64,000 nt of DNA from Gordonia hongkongensis. Its GTDB lineage: Bacteria; Actinomycetota; Actinomycetes; Mycobacteriales; Mycobacteriaceae. Below the pieces are notes generated by a model, which was not told where the DNA came from, did not search any database, and was given only the letters and a program-made list of their open reading frames with translations. The stretch's first letter is position 1, and each line of letters opens with the position of its first letter. Made by a program: the position numbers and the translations under genes. The DNA lies in the NCBI RefSeq assembly GCF_023078355.1, contig NZ_CP095552.1, positions 3,906,001-3,970,000 on the forward strand. Reading direction: 5' to 3'. Positions 9,254 through 18,302 of the stretch are shown piece by piece.

Positions 9254-9999
9254 CGAGAACACGCGGCGCCGACACACTGCGCCCCGCACTCCGGACGACA
9301 TCGGTCCTCGCGGCGCTCGCCGCCGTGGTCCTGGTGGTGGCCGGGTGCGGCAGCGACACCGGCGGGCAGCCACGGTCGGTGACCGTCGTCGGGTCGGGCC
9401 AGGTCAGCGGCACCCCGGACACCCTGCGCGCCGACATCGGCGTGGAGGCGACCGCGTCCGATGTGACGACCGCGCTGAACGAGACGAGCGCCAAGGTCAC
9501 CGCGGTCACCGACGCGGTCGTCGCGGCCGGAGTGGAGCGCAAGGACGTCGCCACGCAGCAGGTGTCGGTGAACCCGCAGTATTCGAGTCCCGCACCCGGC
9601 GGTTCGAGCCAGATCAGTGGATACACCGCGACCAACACCATCCGCGTGACCATCCGCGACATCTCGACGGCGTCGACCGTGCTGAGCGCCGCCGCGACCG
9701 CCGGTGGGGACAACACGCGCATCAACAACGTCGCCTTCGCCATCGACGACGACTCGGAACTCCTCGAGAAGGCGCGCGAAGCCGCGTTCACCGACGCCCG
9801 GGGCCGCGCGCAGCAGTACGCCGGTCTCGCCGGCGACTCGCTCGGCGACGTGCTGACCATCAAGGAGAGCACCAGCGGCCAGGAACAGCCGGTCTCGCCC
9901 GGTACCTTCGAACGCGACGTGGCGGCCGCGCCCGTACCGGTCGAGCCCGGCCAGCAGGAACTCACCTTCACCGTCACGGTCACGTTCGCGCTGGACTGA
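9250..9999 (+). CDS. SIMPL domain (DUF541) lipoprotein
   Basis: 249 residues. It has a long signal peptide with lipobox VVAGC near residue 33, so it is probably a lipoprotein on the outer face of the membrane. The SIMPL domain follows: SVTVVGSGQVSGTPDTLRADIGVEA, then the INNVAFAIDD...ARGRAQQYAGLAG helix region, and a closing ELTFTVTVTFALD strand. SIMPL proteins form ring-like assemblies or act in the envelope; their biochemical role is unclear. The start overlaps the stop of the holin-like gene by four bases. Confidence 0.88.
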   Translation: MTRTRGADTLRPALRTTSVLAALAAVVLVVAGCGSDTGGQPRSVTVVGSGQVSGTPDTLRADIGVEATASDVTTALNETSAKVTAVTDAVVAAGVERKDVATQQVSVNPQYSSPAPGGSSQISGYTATNTIRVTIRDISTASTVLSAAATAGGDNTRINNVAFAIDDDSELLEKAREAAFTDARGRAQQYAGLAGDSLGDVLTIKESTSGQEQPVSPGTFERDVAAAPVPVEPGQQELTFTVTVTFALD

Positions 10000-10080
10000 A
10001 CACCCCGTCCGTGCACCGCACCCGGACCTCCACACCCTGACGATGACCTCCACACCTGATCCGAAAGAACGCCCTGCCCC

Positions 10081-10197
10081 CTGCTCCCTGAGGAGCGCCC
10101 GGAGCTTGCGGAGGGCGCGTCACGAAGGGTCTCCGCAACCGACTCACCAGGACCCTTCGTGACGGCCTCCGCAAGCTCCGGCCTCCTCAGGGAGCAG
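10081..10197. repeat. long imperfect palindrome of the CTCCGCAAGCTCC repeat family
   Basis: The left arm (10081-10131) and right arm (10151-10197) are near-perfect inverted copies, differing by a few one- or two-base gaps. They flank a 19-base spacer. The arms include GCTCCCTGAGGAG, GGAGCTTGCGGAGG and CACGAAGGGTC. If transcribed, it folds into a hairpin of about 45 bp. It sits in the 280-bp gap between the SIMPL gene and dtd, where it could terminate transcription. The core words match the tandem repeat at 1-120, so it is a dispersed repeat rather than a gene-specific site. Confidence 0.88.
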
Positions 10198-10279
10198 TGA
10201 TTGGGCTCGCGCCGAGCACAACGGGTTCTTTCGTAGTCCACGACGGCCGTCAGGCCGCAGATACCGAGAAGGAGGATCG

Positions 10280-10729
10280 ATGCGCGCCGTTCTCCAGCGC
10301 GTCAGCCGAGCGAGTGTGAGCGTCGACGGCGAGGTCGTCGGCGAGCTCGACATCCCGCCCGGCGCCGCGGGCCTCGTCGCCCTGGTGGGGGTCACGCACG
10401 ACGACACCGTCGACCACGCGAGCAAGCTGGCCGACAAGATCTGGCGCCTGCGGATCTTCGACGGCGGGGACGGCCCCGAACGGGCCGCCGCCGACCTCGG
10501 CGCCCCGATTCTGGTGATCAGCCAGTTCACGCTCTATGCCAACACCGCAAAGGGCCGGCGCCCCTCGTGGAATGCCGCCGCGCCTGGGCCCGTCGCCGAA
10601 CCGCTGGTCGACGCGGTGGTCGACGCGCTCCGGGCCGCCGGCGCGACGGTGGCCACCGGCCGTTTCGGCGCGCACATGGAAGTCGGTCTCGTCAACGACG
10701 GCCCGGTCACCCTGGTGCTCGACGTCTGA
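10280..10729 (+). CDS. dtd: D-aminoacyl-tRNA deacylase
   Basis: 149 residues, normal for DTD. It starts [21 protein letters not shown] after an AGGAGG site (10269-10274). The two active-site motifs are present: SQFTLYA near residue 78 and [10 protein letters not shown] at the C-terminus. The enzyme hydrolyses D-amino acids (and glycine) from mischarged tRNA in the cytoplasm. fdhD follows 31 bp downstream on the same strand. Confidence 0.96.
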   Translation: MRAVLQRVSRASVSVDGEVVGELDIPPGAAGLVALVGVTHDDTVDHASKLADKIWRLRIFDGGDGPERAAADLGAPILVISQFTLYANTAKGRRPSWNAAAPGPVAEPLVDAVVDALRAAGATVATGRFGAHMEVGLVNDGPVTLVLDV

Positions 10730-10760
10730 GACCGCAGACACAAACAGTCGCAGGACTACC

Positions 10761-11636
10761 GTGGTGCCGGTGGGACGAATCACCGCACGCCGCCGCGTCA
10801 CCCGCGTCCGACGCGACGCTGAGCCGACGCAGCGCGCGGACACCTTGGCCGTCGAGGAACCGCTCGAGATCCGGGTCGGCGGGCACACACTGGCGGTCAC
10901 CATGCGCACTCCCGGCCACGACTTCGAACTGGTCGCCGGCTACCTGGTCTCCGAAGGTGTGCTGACCACCGGCGCGGATTACTCGACGGCCCGTTACTGC
11001 GCAGGCACCGACGGCCAGGGCGCCAACACCTACAACGTCATCGACGCGACGCTCGCCCCGCATGTGCCGCCACCCGGTTCCGAGATGGTCCGCGCCAACC
11101 CCGTCACGAGTGCATGCGGCATCTGCGGCAAGGACAGCATCGCCGCGGTCCACACCGCGTCGGTCCATGATCCCGCCGCCGACACCATGAGCGTGGCCGC
11201 CGGGACGGTCCTGGACCTCCCCGACCGGTTGCGCGCCGAACAGAGCGTCTTCGACAAGACCGGTGGCCTGCACGCCGCCGCGCTGTTCGACGCGGATGGT
11301 CGCATGCTCGCCGTCCGGGAGGACGTCGGTCGGCACAACGCCGTGGACAAGGTGATCGGGTGGGCGGTTCTCGCCGACCGACTACCCCTGTCGGGCACCG
11401 TCCTCCAGGTCTCCGGCCGCGCGAGCTTCGAACTCGTCCAGAAAGCCGCGATGGCGGGAATCCCGATGCTGTGCGCGGTCTCCGCGCCGTCGTCACTGGC
11501 GGCCGACGCCGCCGACGATCTCGGCATCACGCTCGTCGGCTTCTCTCGCGGCGAGTCGATGGTGATCTACAGCCGTCCCGATCGGATCTCCCTGCCCGAA
11601 GCCGCGATCACCGAAGAGGTTTCGGTCCCGCGCTGA
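10761..11636 (+). CDS. fdhD: formate dehydrogenase accessory sulfurtransferase FdhD
   Basis: About 291 residues from the GTG at 10761, which has AGGA five bases upstream. The GTG at 10770 gives the start MGRITARRRV, which looks like mycobacterial FdhD, and is an alternative. The N-terminal basic segment, VEEPLEIRVGGH and the two-cysteine motif TSACGICGKDS (sulfur carrier) are present, followed by VREDVGRHNAVDKVIGW. FdhD transfers sulfur from a desulfurase to the molybdenum cofactor of formate dehydrogenase. No formate dehydrogenase is in the window; the nearest molybdoenzyme is NarG. The last 29 bp overlap the convergent ugpC. Confidence 0.95.
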   Translation: MVPVGRITARRRVTRVRRDAEPTQRADTLAVEEPLEIRVGGHTLAVTMRTPGHDFELVAGYLVSEGVLTTGADYSTARYCAGTDGQGANTYNVIDATLAPHVPPPGSEMVRANPVTSACGICGKDSIAAVHTASVHDPAADTMSVAAGTVLDLPDRLRAEQSVFDKTGGLHAAALFDADGRMLAVREDVGRHNAVDKVIGWAVLADRLPLSGTVLQVSGRASFELVQKAAMAGIPMLCAVSAPSSLAADAADDLGITLVGFSRGESMVIYSRPDRISLPEAAITEEVSVPR

Positions 11637-12738
11637 GGTCGTGACGACGCGGGTCGTCGAGGGCGACCCCGCTGATCGGATCGAACCAGTACGTCTCGTC
11701 GACCTCCGGGGTCAGCCCGATCACGTCACCGACCTCGATCGTCCGGCGATGATCGACACGGATGACGATGCGACTCCCGCGCAACCGGACGTCCGCGCTG
11801 CAGTAGACGAACTGTTCGGCCCCCAGCTCCTCGACGAGATCGACCGTTGCGGTGAGGTTCCCGGCCTGCGGTGCAGCCGACACCTGCCATGACTCGGCAC
11901 GCAGACCGACGACGACGTCGCCCGCGGACGCCGACGACAGCACCGACGGCGGAACCCGGACCTCGGCGCCACCGAGGCGTACGATGCCCGCGTCCACCCG
12001 GGCGTCGATCAGACACATCTGCGGTGAGCCCATGAACGACGCCACGAACAGGTTCGCGGGCCGCGAGTAGATCTCGCGCGGACTCCCGACCTGTTGCAGC
12101 ACACCGTGATCGAGCACGGCGACCCGGTGCCCCATGGTCATCGCCTCGACCTGGTCGTGGGTCACGTAGAGCGTCGTGATGCCGAGTTCCCGCTGCATGG
12201 CCGCGATCTGGGCACGCGTGCTCACCCGCAACTTGGCGTCGAGATTCGACAACGGCTCGTCCATGCAGAACACCTTGGGACGTCGCACGATGGCACGACC
12301 CATCGCGACCCGCTGTCGCTGCCCACCGGACAGCTTCGCCGGTTTGCGGTCGAGAAGCGGTGTGAGTTCCAGCATCTCGGCGACCTCACCGACCCGGGAC
12401 GCGGTGTCCGCCTTGCTCATCCCGGCGTTGCGCAGCGCGAATCCCATGTTGTCGGCGACCGTCATGTTCGGGTAGAGCGCGTAGTTCTGGAAGACCATCG
12501 CCACGTCCCTGGCCTTCGGCGCCCTTCCGACGACGTCGACGTCGTCGATCAGGATCGCCCCCGACTCGACGGACTCCAGACCCGCGACCATCCGCAGACT
12601 CGTCGACTTCCCGCATCCCGACGGTCCGACGAGGACCATGAACTCGCCGTCGTCGACGGCCAGGTCGAGCGAGTCGACGGCGGGTTTCTGGCCGTCGGCG
12701 AAGCGCCGGGTCGCGCCGTCGAAGGTCACCGATGCCAC
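11608..12738 (-). CDS. ugpC: sugar/glycerophosphodiester ABC transporter ATP-binding protein (UgpC/MsmK type)
   Basis: 376 residues from the GTG at 12738 (MASVTFDGATRRFADG). The frame is open far upstream but is not protein-like there. Walker A GPSGCGKST, Q-loop, signature LSGGQRQRVAMGRA, Walker B VFCMDEPLSNLDAK, the switch His in LYVTHDQVEAM and the C-terminal TOBE/OB-type domain (VVGLRAESW) are all present. It energises the UgpA/UgpE permease. It is last in the order ugpA-ugpE-ugpB-ugpC, identical to the M. tuberculosis Ugp locus. Its 3' end overlaps fdhD tail-to-tail. Confidence 0.92.
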   Translation of the reverse strand: MASVTFDGATRRFADGQKPAVDSLDLAVDDGEFMVLVGPSGCGKSTSLRMVAGLESVESGAILIDDVDVVGRAPKARDVAMVFQNYALYPNMTVADNMGFALRNAGMSKADTASRVGEVAEMLELTPLLDRKPAKLSGGQRQRVAMGRAIVRRPKVFCMDEPLSNLDAKLRVSTRAQIAAMQRELGITTLYVTHDQVEAMTMGHRVAVLDHGVLQQVGSPREIYSRPANLFVASFMGSPQMCLIDARVDAGIVRLGGAEVRVPPSVLSSASAGDVVVGLRAESWQVSAAPQAGNLTATVDLVEELGAEQFVYCSADVRLRGSRIVIRVDHRRTIEVGDVIGLTPEVDETYWFDPISGVALDDPRRHDLSAGPKPLR

Positions 12739-12787
12739 GACCGGCCCCCTCGTCGCCGGCCCACGACCGGCCCCGCCACGTCGCCCG

Positions 12788-14101
12788 TCATGACGGGAGC
12801 TTCGGCGCGATCTGCGCCTCGTAGATCTGCGCGATCTGGCGCTGGGTGTCGGCGAGGGTCGCGGCGACATCGGCGTTCTGCAGGCCGATGCGCTCGTAAC
12901 CGGTGCCGATGATCTTGTCGCCGCCGGGGACGAAGACCCGCGCGTTGTTCTGCGGTTGTGTCCGCGGAAGCTGCTCGATGGCGGTGGCGAAGTTCGGGTT
13001 CTTCTCCAAGAACGCGACCATCGACGGGTCGTCCTGCGCGGATTTGCGCACCGGCATGTAGCCGACATTCTGCGAGAAGTAGGCGGTGTTCTCGGTGTTG
13101 GTGATGAACTCGATGAACTTCAGCGCGTTGACCTTGCGCTCGTCGGACAGTTTGGCCGGGACCGCGAGACCGGCACCGCCCGTCGGGCAACCCGAGACCC
13201 CCTGCGGCGCGGGCAGGAAAGCAGTACCGAAGTCGAAGGCGGCGTTCTCCGTGATGCCCGACAGATCGCCGGTCGAGGCGATGGTCGAGGCGATGATGCC
13301 GGCGCTGAAGTCGCCGGCGATGTCGTTGGAGATCTTCGCGTACCGTTTCGTGTTGATCGAGTCGCTCAGATATTGCGCGGCCGCAACGGTCTTCGGATCG
13401 GTGAACTTCAGCTCCCAGTCGTTCGAGTAGGCGCCGCCGAATGTCCAGGTCGGCCCCTGGAAGGTCCATCCGAGGTAGTCGGTCGCGTTGCCCCAGCCGT
13501 GCGCGCGCTTGTCGCCGCCGACCACGGTCTGGATCCGCGGGCCCCAGTCGTCGAACTCGTCCCAGGTCTGCGGGCCGCGGTCGGGCAGGCCGGCCCGGCG
13601 CCACACGTCTTTGTTGTAGTAGAACAGCGGAGTCGACCGCGCGTACGGCAACGCCCACGTCTGGTTGTTCCACTTGTAGTCGCCGACAAGCGAATCGACG
13701 TAGTCGGCGGTGTTCACGTTCGCACGGCCGAAGAAATCGTCGAGGGGGCTGATCGCGCCGATGAGCGCGAAGTTGAACCACCAGACGTCGGACAGGATCA
13801 TGATGTCGGGCACGGCGCCGCCGGACAGCGCGGCGTTGAACTTCTGCGCCGCCTCCTCGTAGTTCTTGCCGGCGTCGACGAGCTGCACGGTGATGCCCGG
13901 GTTGGCCGCCTCGAATCGAGAGATGAGTTCTCGTTCGACCTCGATGGATTTGCCGGGGTGATTCGACCAGAAGCTCAGCTTCGAGGCGTCGCCCGACGAC
14001 GAACCGCCGTCACCCGAGGTTCCGGCGCATGCGGCCACCAGAGCACCGGCCGCGGCCGTCGCGGACGCGGCGAGGAACCCGCGCCGGGACATGTTCATCA
14101 T
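12788..14101 (-). CDS. ugpB: extracellular substrate-binding lipoprotein, UgpB-like
   Basis: 437 residues. The N-terminus MNMSRRGFLAASATAAAG has a twin-arginine motif and then a lipobox (VAAC near residue 25), so a Tat-exported lipoprotein is likely. The body is a family 1 solute-binding fold. Segments such as FWSNHPGKS, PYARSTPLFYYNKDVW, GLPDRGPQTWDEFDDWGP, WTFQGP and CPTGGAGLAVPAKLS closely resemble mycobacterial UgpB. That protein binds glycerophosphocholine and related glycerophosphodiesters. The ligand here is inferred from that resemblance. A 106-bp spacer with a tandem repeat separates it from ugpE. Confidence 0.9.
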   Translation of the reverse strand: MMNMSRRGFLAASATAAAGALVAACAGTSGDGGSSSGDASKLSFWSNHPGKSIEVERELISRFEAANPGITVQLVDAGKNYEEAAQKFNAALSGGAVPDIMILSDVWWFNFALIGAISPLDDFFGRANVNTADYVDSLVGDYKWNNQTWALPYARSTPLFYYNKDVWRRAGLPDRGPQTWDEFDDWGPRIQTVVGGDKRAHGWGNATDYLGWTFQGPTWTFGGAYSNDWELKFTDPKTVAAAQYLSDSINTKRYAKISNDIAGDFSAGIIASTIASTGDLSGITENAAFDFGTAFLPAPQGVSGCPTGGAGLAVPAKLSDERKVNALKFIEFITNTENTAYFSQNVGYMPVRKSAQDDPSMVAFLEKNPNFATAIEQLPRTQPQNNARVFVPGGDKIIGTGYERIGLQNADVAATLADTQRQIAQIYEAQIAPKLPS

Positions 14102-14134
14102 CTGTCGTCTCCTTCGATCGTCTGTGTGTCAGTC

Positions 14135-14181
14135 GTTCTCGCGCGGGGGTGTTCTCGCGCGGGGGTGTTCTCGCGCCAGGT
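14135..14181. repeat. 16-bp direct tandem repeat between ugpE and ugpB
   Basis: GTTCTCGCGCGGGGGT occurs at 14135-14150 and again at 14151-14166. A third, diverged copy follows (14167-14181) and a fragment after that. It lies between the ugpE stop and the ugpB start. The array may alter ugpB translation or mRNA stability within the operon; nothing in the sequence proves this. Confidence 0.8.
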
Positions 14182-14207
14182 GTTCTGGCTGGTGGGGTGT
14201 CGGCCGG

Positions 14208-15044
14208 TCAGCCCTTGACCGCCCCGGAGGTGAGGCCCTTGATCATGTGCCGTTGCAGGGCCAGGAAGAGGACGAGCATCGGCAGCATCGCGAGCACGGT
14301 CGCCGCCATGACCGGGCCCCAGTTGGTGAGACCGTCGCTGTTCTGCAGGAGGGTCAATCCCACGGGCAGCGTGGCAACCGAGGCGTCGTCGGCCATCAGG
14401 AACGGCCACAGGTACTCGTTCCACTCGTTGACGAGGGTGATTGTCGCGAAGGCGACCATCGTCGGGATCGACAGCGGCAGCACCACTCTGGTGAGCAGGC
14501 GGAAGTGACCTGCCCCGTCCATCCGCGCCGCCTCGATGATCTCGGGCGGGATGGACAGGAAGTGGTTGCGCATCAGGAAGGTCCCGAATGCGACACCGGC
14601 GAGCGGCAGGATGATGCCGATGAAGGTGTTCCGCAGTCCCAGTTGGGCCACCAGGGCGTAGTTGGTGATGACGGTGATCTGGTTGGGCACCATGAGCGCG
14701 GCGATGATGACGACGAACACGATGTTCTTGCCCGGGAAGCGCAGGAACACCAGCCCGTACGCGCTCAGCACGCCCAGCACGAACTTGGCCACGCCGAGGA
14801 TCGAGGTCACGATGACCGAGTTGCGCAGGTAGCTCCAGAACGGTACCGACGTCGTGGCCTCGACGTAGTTCTCTGGACGCCACGTCGACGGCCACCACAC
14901 GGCCGGTTGCACGTAGATCTCGGTGCGAGCCTTGAACGACGCCAACAGGATCCACACCAGGGGCAGCGCGATGATCACCAGCACCACCGTCATCGCCGCG
15001 TACCCGCACGCGTCGGCCAGTCGTCGGCGGGTGGCCGGCGTCAT
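14208..15044 (-). CDS. ugpE: ABC transporter permease, UgpE-like
   Basis: 278 residues from the ATG at 15044 (MTPATRRRLADACGY), five bases after the ugpA stop. The frame extends upstream inside ugpA but is not natural there. Six hydrophobic helices are visible, with the EAA loop motif EAARMDGAGHFRLLTRVVLP that docks on the ATPase. It is the second inner-membrane subunit (MalG class) of the glycerophosphodiester/sugar importer. Confidence 0.9.
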   Translation of the reverse strand: MTPATRRRLADACGYAAMTVVLVIIALPLVWILLASFKARTEIYVQPAVWWPSTWRPENYVEATTSVPFWSYLRNSVIVTSILGVAKFVLGVLSAYGLVFLRFPGKNIVFVVIIAALMVPNQITVITNYALVAQLGLRNTFIGIILPLAGVAFGTFLMRNHFLSIPPEIIEAARMDGAGHFRLLTRVVLPLSIPTMVAFATITLVNEWNEYLWPFLMADDASVATLPVGLTLLQNSDGLTNWGPVMAATVLAMLPMLVLFLALQRHMIKGLTSGAVKG

Positions 15045-15048
15045 CGCC

Positions 15049-16074
15049 TCACCGCCGGGGCGCCGTCGCTTCTGCCCGGGGCCCGCCGGCGGACGTCTGG
15101 ACTCGTCTGTGCGCCCCGGCGTGGCAACCCGTCCGGACACCGGACTCGTGGTGACGGGCCTCATCGCGCTCCCTGTCCATCATGCGCACCTGGATCACCG
15201 TGATGGCCAGCAGGACGACGAACATGACGGTCGCGACGGTGGCGCCGTAGCCGGCACGGAAGTTGACGAAACTCTCCTCGTAGACCTGGTAGACCATCGT
15301 GGTGGTGCCATTGCCCAACGGGCCGCCCCGGGTCATCACGTTGATGATGTCGAACACCTGTAACGAGTTGAGCAGCACGGTGATCGACAGGAAGAACGTC
15401 GTCGGCCGCAGTTGCGGCAACAGCACCTTGCGGAAATAGGTCCACCAGGCGGCTCCGTCGATCGCGGCCGCTTCGTCCAGATCGGTCCGTTTACCCTGCA
15501 GCGCAGCCAGATAGATGACGAACGCGTAACCGAGGTTCTTCCAGATGTAGGTCACCGTGATCATGAACAGTGCCCACGACGGCTGCTGGTAGAAGTCAGG
15601 CGCAGAGCCCAGTCCGAGGCGCACCATCACGTCGTTGACGAGGCCGAAACTGGGGTCGAAGACGAACTGGAAAGCGATGCCGACCGCCGCCCCGGACAGC
15701 ACGAACGGAGCAAAAGCTGCCGATCGCACCAGATTTCGGCCGCGCAGTTTACGGTCGAGCAACAGTGCGAGCGCCAGGCCGATGACCATGCTGCCGACGA
15801 CAGCGGCGACCGTGAAGATGACGGTGTTGGCGACGATCACCCGGGTATCGGCACGGGTGAACCATTCGAGGTAGTTGTCGATCCCGACGAACGTCGCTCC
15901 CGCCTCGGCGATGTTCCAGTCGTAGAACGACATCCGGATGTTCTCGACGAGCGGTCGATACGTGAACACGCCGAGGAGGACGAGGTTCGGCACGACGAGC
16001 AGGAGGAACAGCCCATAGCCTCGCCAGGGACGCCGCCCCGTTGCGGGCAGCACATGTTCGTCGACCGATGACAC
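15049..16074 (-). CDS. ugpA: ABC transporter permease, UgpA-like
   Basis: 341 residues. Six membrane helices (first: YGLFLLLVVPNLVLLGVFTY) and the EAA motif DEAAAIDGAAWWTYFRKVLL are visible. It belongs to the MalF class, the partner of UgpE. The C-terminal 35 residues are basic and low-complexity (HHESGVRTG... to the stop). It is the first gene of the ugp block. The 88-bp gap to the upstream aminoacyltransferase gene shows no clear promoter, so read-through from that gene is possible. Confidence 0.9.
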   Translation of the reverse strand: MSSVDEHVLPATGRRPWRGYGLFLLLVVPNLVLLGVFTYRPLVENIRMSFYDWNIAEAGATFVGIDNYLEWFTRADTRVIVANTVIFTVAAVVGSMVIGLALALLLDRKLRGRNLVRSAAFAPFVLSGAAVGIAFQFVFDPSFGLVNDVMVRLGLGSAPDFYQQPSWALFMITVTYIWKNLGYAFVIYLAALQGKRTDLDEAAAIDGAAWWTYFRKVLLPQLRPTTFFLSITVLLNSLQVFDIINVMTRGGPLGNGTTTMVYQVYEESFVNFRAGYGATVATVMFVVLLAITVIQVRMMDRERDEARHHESGVRTGCHAGAHRRVQTSAGGPRAEATAPRR

Positions 16075-16162
16075 TGGCGAAGTCTCGCCGTCGGAGACGA
16101 CCGGATGGTGAACTCAGGCGGCGATTCCCGTGAACGATGCCTTCACAGCCGGGGCGGGCGGG

Positions 16163-18256
16163 TCACTCCCCTCGTGACGCCGCCAGCCGGACCAGCTGAC
16201 CGGTCGTGGCATCCGGCAGGTACGCCCTGGAGATGGCCACACCGATACGCGGCAGGTCGGATTCGTCCCGGAAGGCCAGATACACCGGCTCGTAGCGGGG
16301 ATTGAACTTCTTCTTGAAGGTGTGCAGTGAGCGGAATCCGTAGTAGGGCTCGAGCGCGGCACCCAGCGTGTCGAGCAGTTTGTCGAGCGGCTCGGCGTCG
16401 AAGTCGCCCGTTCGCGCCAGCGGTGCGCCAGACAGCGAGATGAACTGCGCTCCCTCGTCTTTGAAGGCGACTGCCGACGACGCGATGAGATACTCGACGA
16501 CCGGCCCGAACCCGTCCGTTCGGCGTCGCATGATGTCGAGCGTCCACCCATCGACGTCGCCACCCGGCGCGTACACCGGTAGCCACGAGAGCACGCCGTG
16601 CACGTTGCCCGTCGGATCCACCGCGAGTGCCACCCGGACCGCGGGGTCCATCGCCTCCTCGACACTGCCCAGGGTGAATCCCATCTCGGGAAGGCCCTTG
16701 TCCCCCACCCACTCCTCCGAGATCGCGCGCACCTGGGTCCTGACGGCGAACGACTCGTCGGCCAGCGAGACCATCCGCATCGAGATGTCCTGCTTGGTGG
16801 CCTTGTTCATCGCCGATCGCACGTGCTGCCAGGGCTTGCCCTTGAACTCCAGACCCGGCAGGTCGACGATCGTGTCCTCGGCGATCTGCACACTGAGCCA
16901 TCCGCGTCCGGTGACGATCTCCGAGGTCGCCGAACCGATCGAGAACCAGCACGGAGTCGCGCCGGCGCTCTCCGCGAGGTCGACGAAGGCGTCGACGGCG
17001 TCGGCCAACCGCTCGGATGCGCACACCGGGTCGGCCAGGGCCACCATGGTCCCGACGTGCTTTCGGTAGGTCACGACGGACTGGTCGTCGAGATCGCCCG
17101 CAGCGCCGGTGAACTGGTAGCTGTTGCCCGGCCAGGTCGTCATCCACGACATCGTGCCGCCGCCGTGCGCGCGCAGCAGTTCCTTGACGCGGGCGACCGG
17201 GTCGTCGCCGTCGACGGACGCACCGACCTGACGCACGCGCCACGGCACCGCGAACGCGAACCGGCCGGGGATCAGGATGGCCAGGACCAGCACCCAGAGC
17301 AACGTGGTTCCGAGCGTCACGGCGCCCTCCGACGACACGTCGGTGAAGACCACCAGGATCACCGCCAGCAGGGTCGCGATGACGTTGAGCGCACCGAGGA
17401 CGACGGCCACCCACCACGCCCACCGTTTACCCCGCCGGAGTTGATCGGCGATGAGCACGTTGACGACGAGGCCGATGAGCATCGTGAAGACCGAGTCGTC
17501 CCCGGCGTCGGTCGGCCCGAGCGGCCCGCTGCCCGGGAACAGGAACACCAGGAGGTTCGCGCCCGCGATGACCAGCAGGGCAGCGAAACCCAGCATGCGG
17601 ACCTCACGCCGGGTCCGCGGCACCCAACCGTGTTCGTTGGTGGCGAAGAACTTCTCCCCCACGATCAGCATGATGATCGCGGCGAGAACGTACTCGACCG
17701 AGGCGAGGGTCCCCTCGAACAGGAACGCGACCGAGACGATGGCGCCCAACAGGACCCGGACACGTAGCCGCCAGGGCGAACGCACGGTCGCCGAGGCCAC
17801 CGCGACCGCCGAGACCACCAACGCCCCCACCCCGGTGGCGCGCGACTCCGCGAGTTGCTCCGCCCACCGCCACGACGTGACCTCGGAGGAAAGCAACCAC
17901 AGCAGCAACACCGTCAGCAGGGATGCGATCAGGTGGCCGCCCACACCGACCAGAACGGCCTTCACGGTGCCCAACTGCCATTCGGCCCAACCCATTCCGA
18001 CGACGACCGCCACCAGCGCCAGCAGGTACAGCCAGGGTCCGGGCTCGACGAACGCGGAGCTGACCGGCGTCCACCACTTGCCCTCTCGGAGCGCCGGGAG
18101 CCCGAAGGCCACCTCGTGATACCACGACTTGTCGTTCGCCCTACCCCACAGCGATCCGGTCGTCGCACCGACGATCAGCAGGGCCGCCGCGAGAGCCACG
18201 GTGAACGGAAGCCGCCGCACGACGGTGAGCCAGGAGACGTCGGAATGCATGGTCAA
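16163..18256 (-). CDS. MprF-like phosphatidylglycerol aminoacyltransferase with rhomboid-like membrane domain
   Basis: 697 residues in one continuous frame. The N-terminal half (about 1-340) contains roughly nine membrane helices. Its beginning (KWWTPVSSAFVEPGPWLYLLALV) resembles a rhomboid fold, but I see no GxSG serine-protease motif (GVGA at the corresponding place). The C-terminal half is a DUF2156/LPG-synthase domain: MSWMTTWPGNSYQF, RKHVGTMVALADPV, GKPWQHVRSAMNKA, and LHTFKKKFNPRYEPVYLAF near the end. Such enzymes transfer an aminoacyl group from tRNA to phosphatidylglycerol, giving cationic-peptide resistance. The amino acid cannot be told. Confidence 0.85.
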   Translation of the reverse strand: MTMHSDVSWLTVVRRLPFTVALAAALLIVGATTGSLWGRANDKSWYHEVAFGLPALREGKWWTPVSSAFVEPGPWLYLLALVAVVVGMGWAEWQLGTVKAVLVGVGGHLIASLLTVLLLWLLSSEVTSWRWAEQLAESRATGVGALVVSAVAVASATVRSPWRLRVRVLLGAIVSVAFLFEGTLASVEYVLAAIIMLIVGEKFFATNEHGWVPRTRREVRMLGFAALLVIAGANLLVFLFPGSGPLGPTDAGDDSVFTMLIGLVVNVLIADQLRRGKRWAWWVAVVLGALNVIATLLAVILVVFTDVSSEGAVTLGTTLLWVLVLAILIPGRFAFAVPWRVRQVGASVDGDDPVARVKELLRAHGGGTMSWMTTWPGNSYQFTGAAGDLDDQSVVTYRKHVGTMVALADPVCASERLADAVDAFVDLAESAGATPCWFSIGSATSEIVTGRGWLSVQIAEDTIVDLPGLEFKGKPWQHVRSAMNKATKQDISMRMVSLADESFAVRTQVRAISEEWVGDKGLPEMGFTLGSVEEAMDPAVRVALAVDPTGNVHGVLSWLPVYAPGGDVDGWTLDIMRRRTDGFGPVVEYLIASSAVAFKDEGAQFISLSGAPLARTGDFDAEPLDKLLDTLGAALEPYYGFRSLHTFKKKFNPRYEPVYLAFRDESDLPRIGVAISRAYLPDATTGQLVRLAASRGE

Positions 18257-18302
18257 CGGTACGACGACACGACCGGCCGCACACGGTCATCGGGTTGATC
18301 GG

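Noticed and set aside
12739..13068. N-terminal extension of UgpC (110 residues)
   Set aside because: The stretch is Arg/Ser-rich and lies inside ugpB on the same strand in another frame. The ABC domain starts naturally at the GTG at 12738.
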